In this document: in pieces, positions 11,184 through 22,800 of the stretch | How the letters are laid out: each line of letters begins with the position of its first letter | How positions within the stretch are numbered: position 1 is the first letter of the stretch | Assembly: GCA_028023455.1 (NCBI GenBank) | Contig: JAQFVV010006215.1 | Coordinates: 496,001 to 560,000, forward strand | Length of the DNA stretch: 64,000 bases | Direction: 5' to 3' | Source: Epiperipatus broadwayi | Taxonomy: Eukaryota; Onychophora; Udeonychophora; Euonychophora; Peripatidae | Made by a program: the position numbers and the translations under genes | The notes under the pieces: model-generated | What the model saw: the letters and a program-made list of their open reading frames with translations, nothing else | What the model was told of the DNA's origin: nothing | The model's database searches: none

Positions 11184-11482
11184 ACAACTTAATAATGTAA
11201 TATTAAATACGCTTAACGTATATAGTGAAATTAAATTCAACGATTATATTAATAATTAATATTTCTTAAGGCTAAGCGCTTTCAGAGCTTACACTCATAT
11301 TCATAGCCTTTTAACGTTAAAAGGCTATGAATATGAGTGTAAGCTCTGAAAGCGCTTAGCCTTAAGAAATATTAATTATTAATATAATCGTTGAATTTAA
11401 TTTCACTATATACGTTAAGCGTATTTAATATTACATAGTTATCAATAGTGAAGAAAAAAATCGGATATTACAACTTAATAAT
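11184..11482 (+). mobile_element. Perfect 242-bp palindrome inside a 13-bp TSD
   Basis: Positions 11195-11436 form a palindrome with 121-base arms, no spacer and no mismatch, centred on AACGTT between 11315 and 11316. It is followed by a 33-nt non-palindromic tail (11437-11469). ACAACTTAATAAT occurs at 11184-11196 and 11470-11482, enclosing palindrome plus tail. The sequence matches neither family A nor B, but the plan (TSD, flush palindrome, short tail, TSD) is the same. Open frames reading across it are only shadows. Confidence 0.85.
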
Positions 11483-11885
11483 CTATAATTACCTACATGT
11501 TATCCCGATGATAGAGGTTCAAAATAAAGGCATTTTTATATACAAAGCAATGATAAGAAAAACAAAAATCTTAACACGACTATTTTAGTGAACTCAGATC
11601 TAACTAACTAAGTTATATTTAGATTTGACATATACATGGATTCATATTGAGGTCTGGTTCCAATGGTCGAAGATCGATTTATCTAGAGACCCATCCTTCC
11701 TTTGACAAGTTAAATGTAATTCTTCACATGATAGAAAAGTAGATTCATTCAGAAAATTAATCATTTACACCGAATAAAATCTAAATAACAAGTGTTAGAT
11801 AAGCAAACAATGAATAACAAAATTCTGTTCTGTCAAAGTGTGTAAAAATTAACGTTTTAAAAATGAAATTCTTATCTTTGTCTTG

Positions 11886-11990
11886 CATTGGTGGTCGAGA
11901 GGTCAGCGCAACTGCTTTGCTCTTGCAGGCAGTTGCCCGGGTTGCGGGTTCGCATCCCGTCCAATGCTATGACACTTAAAAAAAAATTAT
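11886..11990 (+). mobile_element. tRNA-derived SINE, second copy
   Basis: GCATTGG (acceptor 5') pairs perfectly with CCAATGC (acceptor 3'). Between them are AGAGGTCAGCGCAACTGC, an enlarged anticodon region, and T arm GCGGGTTCGCATCCCGT. It is followed by TATGACACTTAAAAAAAAA. The same 3' extension as the copy at 6252-6367 shows they come from one retroposon family. No clean TSD. Confidence 0.7.
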
Positions 11991-13600
11991 CTCAAGTCTC
12001 AAGTAATATTAATTGTAGCAAGGAATAAAAGTCAGGTATTAAGGAAGGGGAGTGAACCTAAATTTTATTATTAAATAATAATAATAATCCCAACTAAAAT
12101 TAACCTTCCCTCCCCATTTCTCTCACGCCTTACCAAAATGAACTATTCTAAAATATTGAATTGGTGGATTTCACATTCTGAATAATAAGAATAAAATAAT
12201 AAAGAAAACAAAAAAAAATAATAGTAATGTGTACATAGATATTTAAAAACAAAAAATCATAACATGTAATGAACATAATTTCATGAATCAATCAATTAAA
12301 TTATATTTGGTTTATCAACAGAGTCCTTCACAGATCACAGCCTATATTTTAAGTAATTTCCTCTGTATAGATATGGATTGCTCATTGCAGCTTCCAAATG
12401 GCTCATTCCAAAAGACTCTGTGTTGGTCACCTGATATTTTCCTCCAACCCTTGCATGGACGTTCCATGTTGTATAAAGATAGTCTATTAGGTAATTCAAA
12501 TGTAGACAATATAGATATTTAGAGTTTCATGGTTAACAGATTAATAATCCCACTGAAGACAATCAATTTCTTTAGCCAGACATTATTGTATTAATTCAAC
12601 AAGTGTAAGTTTTAAATTAATTTCAGTTCAGAGTAAAAAAATAAATAAAGACTTTTCATGTAGTAAAAAGAAAGTTAAATTCTCCAATCATTTACTATGT
12701 TGACTATATATATACATACTTCTTCTAAATTCAACATTGATTAAACATTTTACTTTAACTTCTCTCTATTTTTTTTTTTTTGCAAATTTAGAGTGTTTTT
12801 TTTTTAAATATATCCAATTACTCAAATGAATTCATTCTCTTTATTTATAGTAAAAATCCTTTTTGCTTCTTTAAATCTTGCACTATAATTATGTTTATAC
12901 AATTAATATATTTGAACTAAAATCTCCATTTTGTATGATGTTCAAAACCTGTTGTTTGAGTGTACTGGCTTTTCATAATGAACACATAATTTTTAAGAAG
13001 AAGAAGGGGTTATAATTGCATTTTCTTTTATAGTCAGTGTCATTTCAATTTCCTAATACATGAAGTCTTTTATTTCCTTTCTGTATGTGCCTATCCATAT
13101 ATATATATATATTGTGATAATCGATTCAAGAAATTATATTATACATTATTATTTCATTCTTATACGAGCTTACTTGGTAAAGGACTCGATCTTTGATCAT
13201 TACTAAGTTAGATTATTACAGTCAATGTCATCATTCTATTCTTCCTTGTAACATGTAGAACATTTAATACAAGTTAAGTGTTGTTATACACATATATCTG
13301 TACTAATTCTTTTAGTGTTTGATCTTACTTCTTCTAACAATTGGGATTTAGCTTTGTTTCAATATATATATATATATATATATAAGATTTTTCCATATGT
13401 GACTTATTACTCAGCCACTTAATGCAGTACTGGTATATTATGCCCATATAGATATGCATATTTATTTACTCAGATTTCATAAATAGTAGGTTAGCAAAAC
13501 TTATCAATTTAGCCAGATATAACTATTGACCTGACATAACCTAACACTATAGTCTCTAAAGGTTGGTATGGGTATGATTTTAAGTTACCCTCACAATTAA
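11991..13600. other. AT-rich spacer with one unplaced open frame
   Basis: A 79-codon frame at 12283-12522 (MNQSIKLYLVYQQSPSQITA...) lies in a slightly GC-richer patch around TTGCATGGACGTTCCATG. No domain is recognised, and it is more likely an old element fragment than a gene. Short (TA)n tracts occur near 13100 and 13365. Otherwise nothing. Confidence 0.4.
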
Positions 13601-14170
13601 TACCATGATTCTCTGTCTTTTTCTTTATCTTCAACCTATATCAGTTATCTGAGAATGAAAGTCTCTGAAAGTTTAATCCAGTTTCTTTGATACATACTTT
13701 CTCTTCTCCATATTGTACAACAGACTTTTATTTCATCTGTCCATCTCACATGTAATCTTTTTTTTATGTTTTTTGTAGTATCATGGGATCTAGTTTAAGA
13801 CTTCATTTATCAATGTATTATCATCTCTTCTACCAATAGATCCATCCCAGCTACATTTCAGGCTTTAATTCTTTCAATAATGTCATTGGTACTTATTTGT
13901 TTTATCACCACATATTTTATTTTTGATCTCTTCTTGTTACTTCAAGAATATATCACTTCATATTTCATCGGATGGTCTGAAGTTTTTATATTGTTCTTCT
14001 TTTAAGCATCCATATCTCAGATCTATAAATAGAAAACAGGTAAAATACTTTCATTAAATTAGAACATATAGTCATATTTCCTTTTAATATTTTATTTCTC
14101 CAAGTAATCCATTCAAATTTAATACATTTGATAAATTTTATTCATTATGTCTCCATCTCTATTAATAATT
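13600..14170 (-). pseudogene. RTE-like LINE, 3' portion, fragment
   Basis: Minus strand encodes a decayed version of the region after the RT domain. KRLHVRWTDEIK near 13750 matches the RxxxRWxDDI motif found near the end of RTE-type ORF2 proteins. The 13980-14170 stretch is recognisably the same as 47300-47480 of the better RTE copy. Many stops and frame changes. Confidence 0.5.
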
Positions 14171-14934
14171 TACTAAGATACATTTTCATATAAACAGGAG
14201 TAACTCCACACTATGTTGCTGATTAGATAAACTTGAATAAAAAGTGATTATCAATGAAATTGCAATTGCATTGGTTCCATATTTTAACCCCAAAACTTTT
14301 CTAATAAAGAAGAAATAACAGAAACTGATTTGAGAATAGTGATGAAAACACTGCCATCTGGTGATCATTTATCACTCAAACTTGCAATAGAAAGCATTAA
14401 GATAAATATCTACCATTGCTGACATTATACATTAATTAACATTAATTTATAATTTAATGTTAATTTTTAAATAATGTAATTAAATTAAAAAGATAAATTC
14501 TATTATTAATATCCATACTTGCAGTTATAAATTTGGTAACATTTAATATTTTTTATTATATTTCTATAAATTTTGTCTCTATATTTATTGTTTCTGCAGC
14601 CAACACAGATATAAGGTACTTCAAAAAAGATGGTATATTTGTTTTGATAAAAGACTTTTGATAAAAAAATTATATCCTGTATATTTGTGTGATGACTATA
14701 CTAATTGATTGCAGATAAACTTTTTTAAATATTGAGTATATTCTTTAAACTATCATCATTTTCATTAAATATAAATAATGTTTTTAAAATAATTTTTTTT
14801 CTATAATCAACATTAATTGTACGATAGTCTAAATTAGATATATTTGACTATGAAAGTCAACATATTGCACCTTATATAGAATATAAAGAATATGATACAG
14901 TGGTACTTAAATAAAATGTATTACAAACAATTAC

Positions 14935-15095
14935 TTAGAATAATAATTGACTTTTTGAGACAGTCAATACATTGGGATAAATTGAAGAATTAAGGATCCA
15001 TTGACCACAATTTATTTATGACATTTCCAATGCTTGGATTTCTTGTGAACTCACAAGCAAAAAGCCATTTGATTACAATTTTACTGGCCAAGTAA
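14935..15095 (+). repeat. Family G SINE-like repeat, diverged copy
   Basis: Shares CCAATGCTTGGATTTCTTGTGAACTC and CATTTGATTA with copies at 20985, 35310 and 52195. The tRNA-like head has decayed here. Confidence 0.4.
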
Positions 15096-15479
15096 ATCAA
15101 ACTCAAAACAAATATTGCTTGTAATAGGCTATTAGATAATAGCAGTTGAAATAGATATGGTTTCTATGCACTAAAATTTTAGCTTTGTATTGTTAACAGT
15201 AGACCAGTTTATTTTTATGTCTGTAATTATTAATAATTAGCTGTTCATTTTTAATTATTATTTTTTACAAGTTTATATAATTCTAATATTTTATACATCT
15301 AACTAATACCAATTAGTCTCCCAGACTGATCAATTTTCACAATTATATAGCTATTCAAGAGAATTTCTAAAAATCACATTTACAAGCAGTACTAATGATT
15401 TAAATACCAAAAGCAAATAGTAGTTTAATCTTAATATAATAAAGTATAAATATGAACAGATTATCATCTTGATAATTTA

Positions 15480-15730
15480 TCTGGAATGAGAGAGATAAAA
15501 AAGAATACATTTTATAAAAATACAACAACAACAATTAGATTACATAACGCTATTAGAAAAATCAACATTGAGAAGGGTGTAAGACAGGGTGACTCCATAT
15601 GTCCAAAACTTTTTATAGGCATTTTGCAAGAAGTATTTTGTGGATTAAAATGGAAAGCCAATGAATTAAAAGAAATGGAGATTATTTAAATCATTTAGAT
15701 TTTACAAATTATGCAACTGTTTTTTGAAAT
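15480..15730 (+). pseudogene. RTE-like LINE, RT motif B fragment
   Basis: Reads KNTTTTIRLHNAIRKINIEK, then GVRQGDSICPKLFIGILQEV, then FCGLKWKANE and, after a stop, NHLDFTNYATVF. This is RT motif B (RQGD.ISPKLF) followed by a decayed motif C (normally FADD). It is the same element type as 47150-49740. Only about 80 codons survive. Confidence 0.75.
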
Positions 15731-16258
15731 AGTGCATCAGATTATATTTTTCTGATGTACATTTTATTGATCATTGATGGCCACAAATGATAACTGCTGT
15801 AATTCTAAAAATGACCACTCTCTTTTAGTGGATGCAGCTTACTTCTTGACAAATTGGTTTTGTTCAATCAAATACTGTATTGTAAAATACCCCCCCCCCC
15901 CCCCTTATATTTATGATAAACGTACTGCTGAAGAGTTTAAAATATCAAAAGCTTTGATTGGCCATTAACAAAATAATAAAAATAATGAAATCATTATTAG
16001 TTTTTAGAAGTGAAAACCCTTCATTAATATTTATTAAGAAAAAAATATATACAAAAAGGCATGTTAAACAAAATGATCCAATTACTCAGTGATATGATTT
16101 AACAACAATATAAATCTATATTCTATTTCACAGGATAATCTTTTTCACAAGTGCTCCAAAATAAATATAAAAATGTTTAAAATTAAAAAAGTTGAAGAAG
16201 TAGCAGGTTTTGAGTTTTAAGTATTGACTATCATTGTCTAATTTGTAACATATAGACC
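15731..16258. other. AT-rich spacer with a C15 homopolymer
   Basis: A run of 15 C lies at 15890-15904. Otherwise nothing recognised. Confidence 0.5.
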
Positions 16259-16552
16259 CTACTTATGTATTAGACCTGCTTCTCATGTTTATGATGGCAA
16301 AATGCAATATCTTTCTCAGTGTGTGTGTGTGCTTGAGATGGCAGAATACCTTATTAAAAGTCATAACTACCTGTTTTATTTAGAATCATAATGGGTTTAT
16401 TATTATTTTTGTATACACATTTATTCTTTTCGTATTGTTAAAAATTTGACTTTTTAATATGGTATTCTACCATTGCAAACACACACACCCCTCACTAGAG
16501 AAAAGTATGGCACTTTGCTGTCACAAATAGGCAGCATATTTAATATGTAAGT
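16259..16552. repeat. Imperfect inverted repeat (family H fold-back)
   Basis: Left arm about 16259-16365 (ACTTATGTATTAGACCTGCT ... GTGTGTGTGTGCTTGAGATG ... AGAATACCTTATTAAAAGTCA) is repeated in reverse at about 16447-16552 around a spacer of roughly 80 bases. Arms have many differences. The GGTAGAATACC core resembles part of a tRNA A-box region. No TSD read. Confidence 0.6.
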
Positions 16553-16881
16553 ACCATGTAGATTATGAAGATATTTTAAATCATTTGCCTCTGGATAATA
16601 TTACTATCAATATGTTAGGAGGTAATCTAAATAGCAGTCAACTTTTAAATATGGATGTCATTTTAAAATCAGTAATCGGTTTAAGTCAGTGATGGTCTGA
16701 GTGGAAATGCAAAAACATTTTAATATCATACATAAATTCAAAAACTTGATTTAATTAATAAAAAACATAATTGTTGCATGGATTAAAACAGGAGCTAGTT
16801 TATATCTAAAGGTATTAATTCAAATTTTTTAGAAATTGAGAACTATCAACACACAGGAAAACTTAATAATGAAACTGTTAC

Positions 16882-17059
16882 AGATATTATCTTATTAAAC
16901 AGGCAAAACTCTCCATACACTAGTGCCACCCAGTGCAAGCCAGAGTAATCAATGGATGCATTGAATGGCACTACTGTATGGAGAGTTTTGCCTATTTTAA
17001 TAATAGTTATGAGCAAGCATAAGAAATGGTGTTCATGTGATGTTTAGATGTTATCTTAT
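16882..17059 (+). mobile_element. Family A retroposon, copy A3, short internally deleted
   Basis: A 14-bp TSD with one difference (AGATATTATCTTAT at 16882-16895, AGATGTTATCTTAT at 17046-17059) encloses 150 bp: TAAACAGGCAAAACTCTCC, a short arm to GTAATCAATGGATGCA, then directly the reverse arm, then the tail AAGCATAAGAAATGGTG...CATGTGATGTTT. The whole ribozyme-bearing interior is gone, yet both ends and tail are exact. Confidence 0.85.
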
Positions 17060-17831
17060 ATATATATAATGGGTTTTTTTTTTTGTGAATTTCACACTTT
17101 TAAATTTTTACAGCTGGATAAAGAAACTTAGCTGTTCATAAACCAATTTAAAAATACTGCACAGGGTCTTCACTACAACTTTATTTGAATAGTTTTAATA
17201 AGATAAAGACATTTAACAATAAATTATTGTATTCATTCCAATAATAACATATCTTCCCAAACTTAACTAAGCTTTTCTATTGTTATTAACTTGAACAACA
17301 ACAACAACAAAAAAGTGTATTTAATTTTTACCTGTTTCAATGCTTATTGTTTTACAGTAAGAAGTTTTCAGTTTATAAAATAGTTATATTACTGGAATAT
17401 CAATTATTTCCTATGTCATTAAAGGCAAACTGTACTCTTAGCATCTATAAGAGTATAAAAATTCTCCTGCTAGTGGTGAAGGTAGTACTATTACAATCAT
17501 ATTTTTCTATTTTTTTATAAGTAATTTATAACTTTATTTATCTGATCTGAGACATTTATCTTCTAGTTAATAATTAGATTGTGAGCTGGTTATAGGTCAA
17601 TTGCCTGGGGAAAAAATTCCCAAACTTGCTTGTGACCTGAAAATATTTTTAAGATTTCATCCCAGACTTAAAGTCCAGATTTTAATCAAAGCACCAAAAG
17701 TTTTTACAATTTTTATCATTAAGTAACTACCGTATAGTGAAATAAAGTTATATGAGGATTCAAACTTTAAAATCATAGACATTTCAATTTGTTTTATTAA
17801 AGTTAAAAATTTGTTTTGGAATGTAATGACA
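17060..17831. other. AT-rich spacer
   Basis: Nothing firmly recognised. A less AT-rich stretch at 17570-17700 has no identifiable content. Confidence 0.45.
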
Positions 17832-18439
17832 TGTTTATTTCATCACATGACCACCACTTCTTATGCTTGTGTATAACTATTTTAAAACAGGCAAAACTCA
17901 CTATACATATTGCCACACACAGCAAGCTAGAGTAATCAATGGATTCCAGAAGGCTTGTGCATAAAATCCCTATCTAGTGCATACTCATCCAATATTCCCA
18001 GACTAGTTTCTGGCTTGTGGCCTTCGTCAGTGAGGAGCCTTGGATTTGAGAGCACTGTACCTAGATCTTAGGATTTAATGCAACTCTATGGTTTTTGAAG
18101 AACAAAGACACCAAAATGTATGGGTGCTGAACTGAGTTCAGACCCATATGACTATACAAGCTGATGGGCTTGGATTGAAAACATCAAAGTGTTTTCAATT
18201 TAAGACTCATAGTTTTGTAGTTAAATGGAGATAAAAGGTGGCTGCTGGAGGGTTGCATTAGATCCCAAGATCTAGGTGCAGTGCTCTCAGATCCAAGGCT
18301 CCTCATTGACGAGGCCACAAGCCAGAAACTAGTCTGGGGATATTGGATGAGTAAGCACTAGATAGGGATTTTATGCACAAGCCTTCTGGCATCCATTGAT
18401 TACTCTAGCTTGCTGTGTGTGGCAATTGTTTATTTCATC
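17832..18439 (-). mobile_element. Family A palindromic retroposon, copy A4, 582 bp
   Basis: TSD TGTTTATTTCATC at 17832-17844 and 18427-18439. The reverse tail (ACATGACCACCACTTCTTATGC) is at the left. The 5' end at the right stops at CTGTGTGTGGCAAT, about 25 bases short of the usual end, so the copy is 5'-truncated while its 3' tail is complete. A subfamily change replaces CTCCATACAGTAGTGCC with CACTATACATATTGCC, shared with A5. Centre as in A2. Confidence 0.88.
17984..18045 (-). ncRNA. Hammerhead ribozyme motif, family A (A4)
   Basis: Minus strand: ATCCAA, CCTCA, CTGACGA (one change from CTGATGA), AGGCCACAAGCCA, GAAA, CTAGTC, TGGGA, TTGGAT. Stem I outer and inner helices, stem II and the ACTAGT stem III are all intact. 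The T-to-C change in the core should impair cleavage. Confidence 0.65.
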
Positions 18440-20315
18440 TCGATAAAATTATAAATCTATATTTGCATTAGAACTTTTTTATTTTTAAAGTTTAAATTGC
18501 ATTGACAAGAGACTGTAATTATAGAAGATCTACAATACTATGATCAAAATAATTTCTGGACTCTGTTTTAGATTAAAAAATATGAGTTACCATCCATCTC
18601 ACCGTGACAAAAATGGACAACATTTAAAATCATTCATAATTTTTTTTCTGCAAAGTTGTGCTTTACGAACAGTTTAATTTATATATTCTAGGTTTCTATT
18701 TCCCTGAATGTTTTGGAGAAATGGTAGAATGTGATAAATTCTGAAATTCAAGGTTCTGTGATCATGGCTGCCCTTATCATTTCCAGTACTCAAACTTCTT
18801 ATAAACTCCTAAAAAGTATATTTGATTATCATGATATTTTTTTTAATTTTATGAAGTTGTGAAGGATTTTCAGCACGTTTTATAATATATTTACCATGAC
18901 CATTCAAAATCGCGCTTGCGCAGTTAAATATAATGATAGGGCAATGTATTTAGGAATAAGATTTCCAAATTGATTCATAGCTGCCAAATGTAAAAACAAT
19001 TAATTTGTTTTATTGAATAGAATTATAACCTTCAATTCATCGGTCACGCTAATGCTATAATATCATTTAACCTTTCAAGCAATTAACCGTATGGTTATTT
19101 TTTATATAATCAAAACCACAATGAATGAAGATGTGAAAACAAGAAATCGTGGTTTAATTTAATATACTGCTTCTTACAAAAGGTGATAAGATTGCAGCTT
19201 TATTACAGTCAAAAAAAACACAAATTTAAAAAGCTGAAATCATATCTACATTTCTTTTTTTTTTTGAAAACTGCATATTAAAAAAAAAAAAAGATATTCA
19301 CAAAATTAAAAATTGATACAGTTTTAAATATATAAATATTTTTTTAATTATGTTAATCTAAAATAGCATTAACGATCAAATAAAAAAAATGCACATCATT
19401 AAATAATAATGCAAAAAGAGCAAATACAATCAGAAATTAATTTTATAAAATCAGCAATTTCATCTATTTTTAAAAAGAAAATGGAAGCCGGTGATATAAA
19501 ATATTAAAATTCTACGGAGCTCTATTACGGATGTTAAAAATTAATTATAGTTTGAGCAAATCAAAATACTATTTGGATAAATAAAATAAAAACATTTGGG
19601 TAAAAAAAAACACTATTTATTTATTGATATTTGTTTTTGTATTTATTTAAAAAAAAAAAAAAAAGTCTTATCGTAGTCTTTATGATGTTTATATTTCTGA
19701 CACAAAGCATTATCTTTATTGAGTAAAATTCAACAGGATGTTACAAATTACAGACTCTCTCTTTGAAGAAGATTTGATTAACGACATCACAGTCAGTTAT
19801 TTTGATATTGAGCTACCAGAGAGCGCAGTATCAACACAAATGTCTTTTCTTCAAACATTTTCACATTTATTGAATTTATCTTTCATAATCTTGAGAGAAA
19901 AAAAAAACATGTGTTTGCACAAATCTTGTTCATTGATTGACAGAGACTAGTTCCATTATTCTTTTAGTGCTGCATAAAGATTTTATGCGATAATAATAAG
20001 GACTTCAGCGATCCTTGGTTAGCTTCACGATATTCTACTCCATAGATTTTACACATTAACTAATGATTTAAACAGACATTTAAACAACTTTAAATTAGCT
20101 ATTATAAGTAGAATATTGCAAAGTTAATGAAATAATAGTGAATTCAAACAAATCACGACCGTGTAATTTTTTCCTCTCCATAAACACTAATAACAATTAA
20201 ATGAAAATTGCAGCCATTTAATTTTATTGAAATTGATAAAAATATAATATATATTATTAAATAATGAACGAAATAAATTCCTTCTTTTATAATTTGAACA
20301 CGTATTCCTACAGAT
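18440..20315. other. AT-rich spacer with one unplaced open frame
   Basis: A 70-codon frame at 19738-19950 (MLQITDSLFEEDLINDITVS...) is acidic and non-repetitive, but has no recognisable domain, splice context or homology that I know. Homopolymer A/T runs are common. No element boundary seen. Confidence 0.4.
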
Positions 20316-20435
20316 GTAAAGTTATTTAATTTTATAATTCCAATTACGTTTTAAATTATTATTTTTTGATTTATTTACTAATCAAAAAATAATAATTTAA
20401 AATGTAATTGGAATTATAAAATTAAATAACTTTAC
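20316..20435. repeat. 55-bp-arm inverted repeat
   Basis: 20316-20370 and 20381-20435 are reverse complements with a single difference, around a 10-base spacer TTATTTACTA. No TSD. Almost perfect arms imply recent origin or an ongoing correcting process. The sequence matches no other family here. Confidence 0.85.
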
Positions 20436-20984
20436 TTGCTTTTTTTTTATTGATCAAAATAAATAATTTATTAATAAATATGATTATACTTTTTAAAAAG
20501 CAAACAACATAAAAACATAAAATAAACATTATTTTTTAAAAATGTAATCGTTTTTATTTATTAATTACGTAATGAATTGTATTATTATTTTTAAGATCAT
20601 GTTGTTTAAAAGTTCTGACATGTAATTCTTATTGCCTTTTCAAAATATTTTTAAAATTTAAGTCAAGCACTATTTTCCACTAGTCTTGGGTATAAAATTA
20701 TGCGGAATTAACAATTTTGCAAGATCAAATGAAGTCATACACCAGTGCCTCAAAAAAAGACACTCTTATCCTGTTTAATTTATTACAGGGATATAATGAT
20801 AGATTCAAGAGCTAAGACCCTTCTAAATAATGTCTAACCAAGGAAAATAAAATATATCTCAATTTGGTCACTTGAATGGAACTATTGGTTCAGTTGGTCT
20901 TGACTGTTTGAATATAATACAATCTCAAGAATAATTTAACACACAATTTTTTTCTATTTTATTATATATGGACCATGTCTTTTA

Positions 20985-21130
20985 ACGCATTGTAATCTAA
21001 AAATTTACTCTGCACTGTGGTAGAATGGAAGACTCTAGAATCAAGATCTATGGGTCATGACCCAACAGCCACTTCCAGTGATTGAGTTTCATATGAATTC
21101 TTGAGTAACAAACCATTTGATTATTTTTAT
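20985..21130 (+). mobile_element. Family G tRNA-like SINE
   Basis: GTGGTAGAATGGAAGACTCTAGAATC resembles a tRNA A box and anticodon arm. It is followed by TGGGTCATGACCCA and the body CCACTTCCAGTG...TGAATTCTTGAGTAACAAACC. Related copies lie at 14935, 35310 and 52195. No TSD was read. Confidence 0.5.
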
Positions 21131-21411
21131 ATAATCTGAATATTAATGTAGATATTAAATTACAATATTAGTTTTAATATCTGTAGGATAGATATTTGCA
21201 ACTTATTCTGCATACTATATTTTTATATTCTGTATGGATATAAACATACACTAATAGTGATAATAAAAAATTACAGCTAAAGTTTATTATTTTTTTGTTT
21301 GTAGTAGTAGTGTGACAAAGTTTTTTAAATATGAATTTAAATTTATTTTTCTTATTGCATTGCCAAATCCATATAATATTAATATTATATATATTCTTTA
21401 TTATTTTTTAG

Positions 21412-21556
21412 AATGCTTTTTACAACCCATTATTGACAGTTTCGATTGCCCCAGCAATCTTCTTCAGAACTTCTTACACTCCAGACCCAAGTGTAAGTTC
21501 TGAAGAAGATTACTGGGGCAATCAAAATTGACAATAGTGAGTTATAAAAAAGCATT
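21412..21556. repeat. Family C-like fold-back with hammerhead-like remnant
   Basis: Arms of about 70 bp (AATGCTTTTTACAACCC at the left, its reverse ending AGCATT at 21556) around the spacer CCAGACCCAA. Each arm contains the form CTGAAGAAGATT...GGCAATC(G/A)AAA(C/A)TGTC, in which CTGAAGA and GAAAC-TGTC sit where a hammerhead core has CTGATGA and GAAA-stem III-C. Compare 37778-38000. Confidence 0.6.
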
Positions 21557-22399
21557 GTAAAAAGTAGAAAAGAATATAGATGGTATTAATAAATATCAAT
21601 TTAGTGATTAAAGTGATTTTTAAAATTTATTTTACAATATTTTTAGCTGATTTTAAACAATAATTACTAATAGAACTGAATAATATAATAAATGGAAGGA
21701 TATTTACCAAAAAAATTAGCAATTAAAAGATGTTTTCTTATCCCCTCTCCCTTATTATTCTATAACGATCTTGAGTCCCAGAGTCTACTAGTCTATGACC
21801 ATACCAAGCTACATAGTATTCTTTTGTAATGTGATACATTCACCATGTCACAATATATATATATGGATTCATGTCAGTCACTTGATTTTTGTTCAATGCT
21901 TAATTATTTAGTAACTTTAAAAATGTGAATGTATTTATTTATTTAATATTAAACAAAAACACACATTTGTGTAATCTTAACTCCTGCCAAAATGATAGAT
22001 TGACAGATCTTACCAGTCAGTGAATTATCAATTCTTAAACAGTTCTACTAAAATTTTAGGGTTCATTTTAATCTTTTATGTGATTGACTACATAAATTTA
22101 AAAAAAAAGCATAAATCACATGATTTTTTTTTTTTTCAATTAAGCTTTTATATTTTAGAAGTATAATGCATCATAAATAGTTCAAATTTTAATTTTCTTT
22201 TGTAAATGAACAATAGATGTTTTAGTTTTATTTTTAGAAAATATTTTAATTTATACAATTGTCAAAATAAAAAAATTTCACATTGAGATACATTTAAAAC
22301 AACTAAATCTATCATATATATTTCGAAACATATGAATATAACCCTATTAAAATTCCAAAACAATAAATTAGTTATTCAAAAGAGAAACAGTATGAGATG
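21557..22399. other. AT-rich spacer
   Basis: Nothing recognised. Confidence 0.5.
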
Positions 22400-22689
22400 A
22401 TGATGAGATGTGATGCACTGTGACTTCTCCTTCATTGGAGTCAGGGACCTCTCAGCTACCATACCCAGAAAAAACTGTTAGGCTCTTTACCTTCCCTTTC
22501 TATTCCCCACTCTGTTTTTCTATATTCTTCTCTATCCTGCTCCATTCCATTTGCACAACATAATCTTTGTCAATCCATGGCTTTTGTATCTAAATTCCCC
22601 TTATCGTTTTCCAAATCCAGCATAAAAACCAATAACTCACCCTTCTATATAATCTCTTTGTTTATATTTATTTGCCCATAACTTCATTA

Positions 22690-22800
22690 TTTGTGCCGTT
22701 TCTACTTGCAAACATTTACATTCAATTAACAGATGCCTAATATTTTTATGCCTTCCTTACATAACTTGCAGACTAAATTGCCCACATTTTTCCATTTATG
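22690..22800 (-). pseudogene. LINE ORF2 C-terminal Cys/His motif
   Basis: Minus strand reads WKNVGNLVCKLCKEGIKI, then LN...C after a stop, the CxxC start of the terminal Cys/His motif found after the RT of CR1/jockey-type LINEs. The later histidine region is decayed. It lies about 0.9 kb downstream of the FADD motif of the same element, the expected spacing. Confidence 0.55.
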
